A stretch of DNA of 64,000 bases from positions 496,001 through 560,000 of the forward strand of contig VWZX01005792.1 in NCBI GenBank assembly GCA_013399015.1, in the 5' to 3' direction. The notes beneath the pieces were generated by a model, which had not been told where the DNA came from, did no database searches, and was given only the letters and a program-made list of their open reading frames with translations. This DNA is from Galbula dea. Its lineage: Eukaryota > Chordata > Aves > Piciformes > Galbulidae. Shown one piece after another: positions 59,601-64,000 of this stretch (the stretch's first letter is position 1; every line of letters starts with the position of its first letter). The position numbers were made by a program, and so were the translations under genes.

Positions 59601-62600
59601 ACAGCTTCATATCTGAGAAACCTCTGCTGAAATTCGTTCCTTTCCTCCTCTGCAGTCCCTAGTTATCTGCAGAAGTTTGTAGTGACACCTAGAGATCTAA
59701 AAAGCCCAGGAATTTTTCATGCCATTTTTGGTTTATTTATTTACAGGAAGCGAGAGCTCTCATGGGTTTCCAGTTTGAATGTAAATCTGAATCCAAGTTT
59801 ATGAGATCACATGAGTCAGTCCAATTAGGGTCTGCTATCCCAGAATGAGAACAGCATAATTTCCCAGATGCTCATAATTTCAAAGAAGTAGTAAGGAAAA
59901 CAAGAGATATTTGACAGCTAAACACTAATTATTTTGGAAGTTTTTTTGGCAAAACTAAGGTACCTTATGATATTATACCACATGAGGCTATTTGAAAAGC
60001 TTCATTAATCTCTAGGGAAAGAAAGAAAGGAATCTTAAAACACAAGATCCTACCAGATCTAAAATTATTCAGAATAGACAGTAGTTTGTCTGCTAAGCTT
60101 TCACAGTGACCAACCACTAAATGACATAGAAGCATAGAAATTAAGGCCAAAGTAGCTGTGGCAGGAGTAAATGTTCTTTTAGGTCTGAGGAGGCTGAGGC
60201 ATGCAAAGAAGGCTCAAGAAAAAGACTACAGGGGAACAACTGATGCACAGCAGGAGTTGCCTGGAAGTGATGCCTCTCTGCCTGCTGTGAGGGAATCATC
60301 CAGGGAGAAAAAGATGGGAATGAAACTGACTTGGGAAAAAGGAGGGGTGGGGGAGGGCTGAGAATAAAAAGATAGCTCAGAAACATGTTTAAAAGTAAAC
60401 CTTAGGTTTGATTGTTCTGGTTTGCTTCCATTTTACATCCATACTTGAGGTTATTTAAGAGAGTCCTCAAAGACCAGTCTAAGGTCTGCTGCTGAGAGTA
60501 AAGCCACTGAGATGGATAATGTTCTTATAACAAAAGAGATTTAAAAAAAAAAAAAAAAAGAAGTAAGAACATATTCTTGTCATGGCTGCATTGTCTGGAT
60601 TCTCTATAGCTTTCCTTGCAATAGACCAGGGCTGCTCCTTGCCTTCAGTAAAGTTACTCATTCATGTCGGCCCTTATTCAGCTTAGCATCAGGACTTTTT
60701 TCTTTAAAGTTCAGAAAGATGTAGTTCAGCAAGTTTCCTTCTTTGGAGAACTTAGGAGCACTCTCTGAGAGAAAAGCCCTTGAGGCTGACATGCTTTAGT
60801 TGGAGTTTTGCTGAACTGAATTCACACATTTAAGTACTGTACCTTGCTCTTGCCTGCTAAAGCATCCCTTGTTTAAGACTATATGCATGTGTAAATAAAG
60901 GAAAATGGGATACAAGGTCAAGATTTATGCTGTGTCATCTGTGATTCAGTGATTTGTGAAGAGGCCCTTTGGGCTGCATGGGGAGCCAAGAATTGCTGGA
61001 TTGTGGATGTGCAAGCCATATTGCTCTTTCTCAGTGATATGTTCCTTCAACACTGACTGAAAGGCAGACGCCTACCACTAGAAAATTCACCAAGCCAGAC
61101 TTTCCACAGCTGGATTTTTCTAGTTTAAACTTACTTTGGGACCAAGACTAAAGTAAAGCAGATTTAACATATGTAAGACATAAGCCCATAGGTTCTTCAA
61201 CATTCTTAAGTCTCCCTGCAAGACCACTCTGTCCAAATAATGAAATATTATTATTAATAATGAGGGGATGGATTTGTACTGTTCACTCATGTTGATGAAA
61301 TATTGCCCAAGTACACAATCCTCACACAGGTAAGGGTGTGTAATTGGGCTTTAAGCTGATAAATAACACCAAAGATTAAACACTCCTTTTGAGCAGATGT
61401 CCTGAATACAATCACTTCAGTCTTTAGTGACAGTGTTCAGGCAACTGCTGCCAGGTTTGTGGACGTATAAATAAGATGGGAACTTGTCTGCTTATGTTTC
61501 TGTAGTCTGCTTGGTTGCCTATAGCTGAGAAAGCTGACATCTATTAATGGAAAAACCTTTGACAGTGACATGTCTCTTTTTACAAGAATCTAAATAGCAG
61601 TGACAGATCAGGAACCTCATTTTGATGCTCACTGTATATTTTTCTTTTCTCCTCAGTTTCTACTCATTTCATAAATGTGGGTCTGTTAGGTCAGGTAGCC
61701 TTATAATTATCTCACAGAACCAAAGATCTGGTTGAACATTCAGTTCAGAACATTTTATCTTTGCTGGGACCTGGTGGGGTTATCTTCCATTTCACTTCAA
61801 AATTACAAGGAACAATTATTCTGTGCTTGTGTATACTTTGTATACCTGCCAAGTCCTATCTTTCCATTCCTTCAGGTAGCCTCAGAAGTGACTGATTATA
61901 AATGCTGATCTGACTCTGTAAGCTTTCAGCAAGCACACCTGAGGTTCCCATTTTCTTTCATGGTGAACAGTTTTTCTTTCTTTCTCTCTCAGATTTTTTT
62001 GAGGAACTGATTCTAAAGATTTTATTCACAGTAGTTAACAGGTGTGAATTGGTGTTTGCTAGCATAAATGTCATGCTGGGTAGCCCTTTGTTCCCTTCCT
62101 GCTGCTTCCCTGCTCTATTATGGCAAAGCCTACTTTAATAGGAGTTTTTTTAATGGTTTATACAGTATGTATTTTTAAAGCATATTATGGAATAAAAGTG
62201 AATTTCTATCAGAACAATGTGTTCCTATGAACCTCTTACAATCGGGCAGATCCCTTGATTTCAATGGACACACTCCAGAACAAGGGACTTGTACCACCTG
62301 AGCATGAGTGCTAGAATCTGGCCCTCAGCATATGTGGGTTTGTTTCCACCAGCATGTGCCAATTAAAATTATTCTGCTGTAATAAAATATCAGGAGACAG
62401 AAAAGGAACCACAGTGAACTGAGGCAATACTGAATAGTTAAGCGTCCTTTCAGCAGACACAGATCCCCTGCTCCATTGGTGATCAATGGTAATAATGGCA
62501 TCCACTTTCCAACGTAGTGCTGGGCTTCTGAGGGCTGATTCTGATGCCAGTGGCTGGTGTGAGTTGTAGAGGGATATTCAAAGGCCATGCTGGATGGGCG

Positions 62601-63083
62601 GCAGGAATATCTGAAGCCACTAGAGATGTGGAGCAGAAATAACAGGAGGAGTGGGAAGAATGACACCATTTCCAGAATGTCTGAATTAAGAAGGAAGTCA
62701 GGACAGGCTGAGCTGTGTTTGAAATACTTTGTCAGCTCAGTACCAAGTAATTGACCATTTCAGCTACTAGTGTCTCAAAAATGAACAGCTGAAAATTCTG
62801 TATTTCTACAATTCTAATGACAGTGGTTTTAGATAACAAAAAAAACCTCAACCAAAGTAACAACAAAAAAACCCCAACCCAACCAAACAACCAAAACACT
62901 AGGTGTTTCTTCTGAACAATTTTCCCTTAAACAGGAATACACAAACTGCTGAGTTAAATTTCCAACTGTTTAGACCTGTTTCATGCCTTTGTGATTTTTC
63001 AGTGAGTAATGAACATACCAGTTCTGATGGCAGGTAAACTGTTTGGCGTTCTTGCAATAAAGACCTCTATGGGGATGAAGCAT
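53611..63083. other. Unique AT-rich non-coding DNA
   Basis: About 9.5 kb with no recognised gene or mobile element. Items seen: A runs near 54519-54530 and 60543-60559 (17 A); T runs near 57761-57769 and 59428-59437; AT-rich direct repeats near 58841-58885 (TTAATATTAATTTTAATATT); and an A/C-rich tract at 62836-62899 resembling those at 31.4 and 52.7 kb. The segment 55480-55800 is even in composition with rare CpGs (CTGCCGGCAC, ATCTCGTCAT) and might be a conserved element. Confidence 0.55.
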
Positions 63084-63193
63084 TATGTTTCTGTGTGACC
63101 TGGTCTAGGGAATCCTGCACTGGCAGGGGGGTTGGACTAGATGACCTTTCAAGGTCCCTTCCAACTCCTAAAATTCTGTGATTCTGTGATTCT
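63084..63193 (+). mobile_element. CR1 LINE 3' end (5'-truncated)
   Basis: TGTGACCTGGTCTAGGGAAT, a G run, GGTTGGACTAGATGACCTTT, AAGGTCCCTTCCAACTCC and three octamers (ATTCTGTG, ATTCTGTG, ATTCT). It is nearly the same length and wording as the copy at 4767-4870, with the truncation point within a few bases of it, so both derive from one CR1 subfamily. Confidence 0.93.
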
Positions 63194-64000
63194 TAAACCA
63201 AACCTCACAGATGTTTCTTTCAATGTCTGTAATTTAAGTGGAGACTGAATCCTGGGCTCATAAAGAAATTCCTTATTTTGAAAAACTCCTAGAGATAAGG
63301 CTGTCTATGAATTTTAGCTCTGTTTTTTCCTATTTCTTTTCACTTTGGCTAATGTTGCTTGTTTTAACAAGAACCAAAATGCTTGTATTTGCTGAGTCTT
63401 TCATTAATTACAACTTAATTTCTGTGCTGGTAGCTATGACATTTTCCCCTTCTAGCTCAATTTCTTTCTGTTTTTCTGCTTGAAATTTTTAATTCTAGGT
63501 TTATATTTTTTTCATTCATGTCTGTTTAAAAACTGATTTGGATTGGAGAAATACAACACCAAACAGTACAAGAAAATAAAAATAAAAGCAACTAAAAACA
63601 GAGAAGCTGTAAAAGGAAATAAAAACTGTATATAAAAGAAAGAGGAAGCTTTGCTGCTTCACCAACATGCCCATAGACTTTGTAACAAACTGCAAAATAC
63701 CTGGTGCTGGCAAAGGCAGGAATGACATGTTGATAGAGAAAAAGGACGTGTATCCTTTGAAGTAGAGAGGTCTTCAAACTGAAGCTCTTTAACCTGCAGC
63801 AGTTTATTCCCAGTAACCAGGAATGAAATCTAGAAGTTCTATTTTGTAAAGGTAGGCATCAGAAATGATACATCAGTTTAGCCAGTAGTAGGTGACATGA
63901 AAATCCTGACAGAAATGAGCTAGAGCAGAAATGATTTAAAAAGGAAAACAGTCTTTTGTTGCAAGCAAAATATTTCACAACAAAATCTTTTTATGTTTTA
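63194..64000. other. Unique non-coding DNA
   Basis: AT-rich to the end of the window. The frame at 63238-63483 is Phe/Ser/Leu-rich and has no family features. Confidence 0.5.

Noticed and set aside
60543..60559. Run of 17 A as a possible retrogene tail
   Set aside because: No coding-like body precedes it and no flanking duplication is visible.
1..64000. tRNA, rRNA, CRISPR array, operon or bacterial/phage content
   Set aside because: No B-box-like tRNA motif, no regularly spaced repeats and no dense gene-length frames. The composition and CR1 content are those of a bird genome.

Overview
This window is vertebrate nuclear DNA, almost certainly from a bird. The evidence is a set of CR1 (chicken-repeat-1) LINE fragments with the avian 3' end: a GGTTGGACTAGATGA-type motif, then CCCTTCCAAC, then a short ATTCTGTG octamer repeat. 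There is also one solo LTR of a kind common in bird genomes. The DNA is AT-rich and CpG-poor and contains no open frame I can assign to a host protein, so it is probably the interior of a very long intron or a gene desert. The CR1 3'-end types and the LTR suggest a neoavian bird rather than chicken, but that is inference.

Layout. 1-4.9 kb: unique AT-rich DNA, a GT-rich tract, a long purine tract, a perfect 44-bp tandem duplication, a splice-bounded exon-like stretch (3289-3389) and two CR1 3' ends. 4.9-11.6 kb: unique non-coding DNA with one (TA)n(TG)n microsatellite. 11.6-16.7 kb: the repeat cluster, with a CR1 3' end, a homeodomain/octamer-rich stretch, a CR1 endonuclease-domain fragment, a solo LTR with TATA box and poly(A) signal, a 1.2-kb antisense CR1 carrying the decayed C-terminal half of its reverse transcriptase protein, and a separate sense CR1 reverse-transcriptase fragment. 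16.7-34.6 kb: unique DNA with a 46-bp near-perfect palindrome at 22.2 kb and a roughly 107-bp pyrimidine tract at 31.7 kb. 34.6-64 kb: unique DNA with two more CR1 3' ends (34.6 and 63.1 kb), an (AT)n tract, a roughly 100-bp near-identical dispersed direct repeat (41.5 and 44.4 kb), and four more stretches bounded by good splice consensus (40.5, 44.7, 46.0 and 53.2 kb).

No tRNA, rRNA, CRISPR array, operon or intact protein-coding gene was recognised. The only protein homology I can defend is to CR1 ORF2 (endonuclease and reverse transcriptase), and every copy is broken. The observations most worth following are the dispersed 100-bp duplication, the plus-strand exon-like pair at 44.7-46.1 kb (possibly a non-coding RNA), the 46-bp palindrome, and the homeobox/octamer-rich stretch at 11.8 kb. 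I see no convincing new biological system; the exon and enhancer proposals are hypotheses that need transcript or conservation data.
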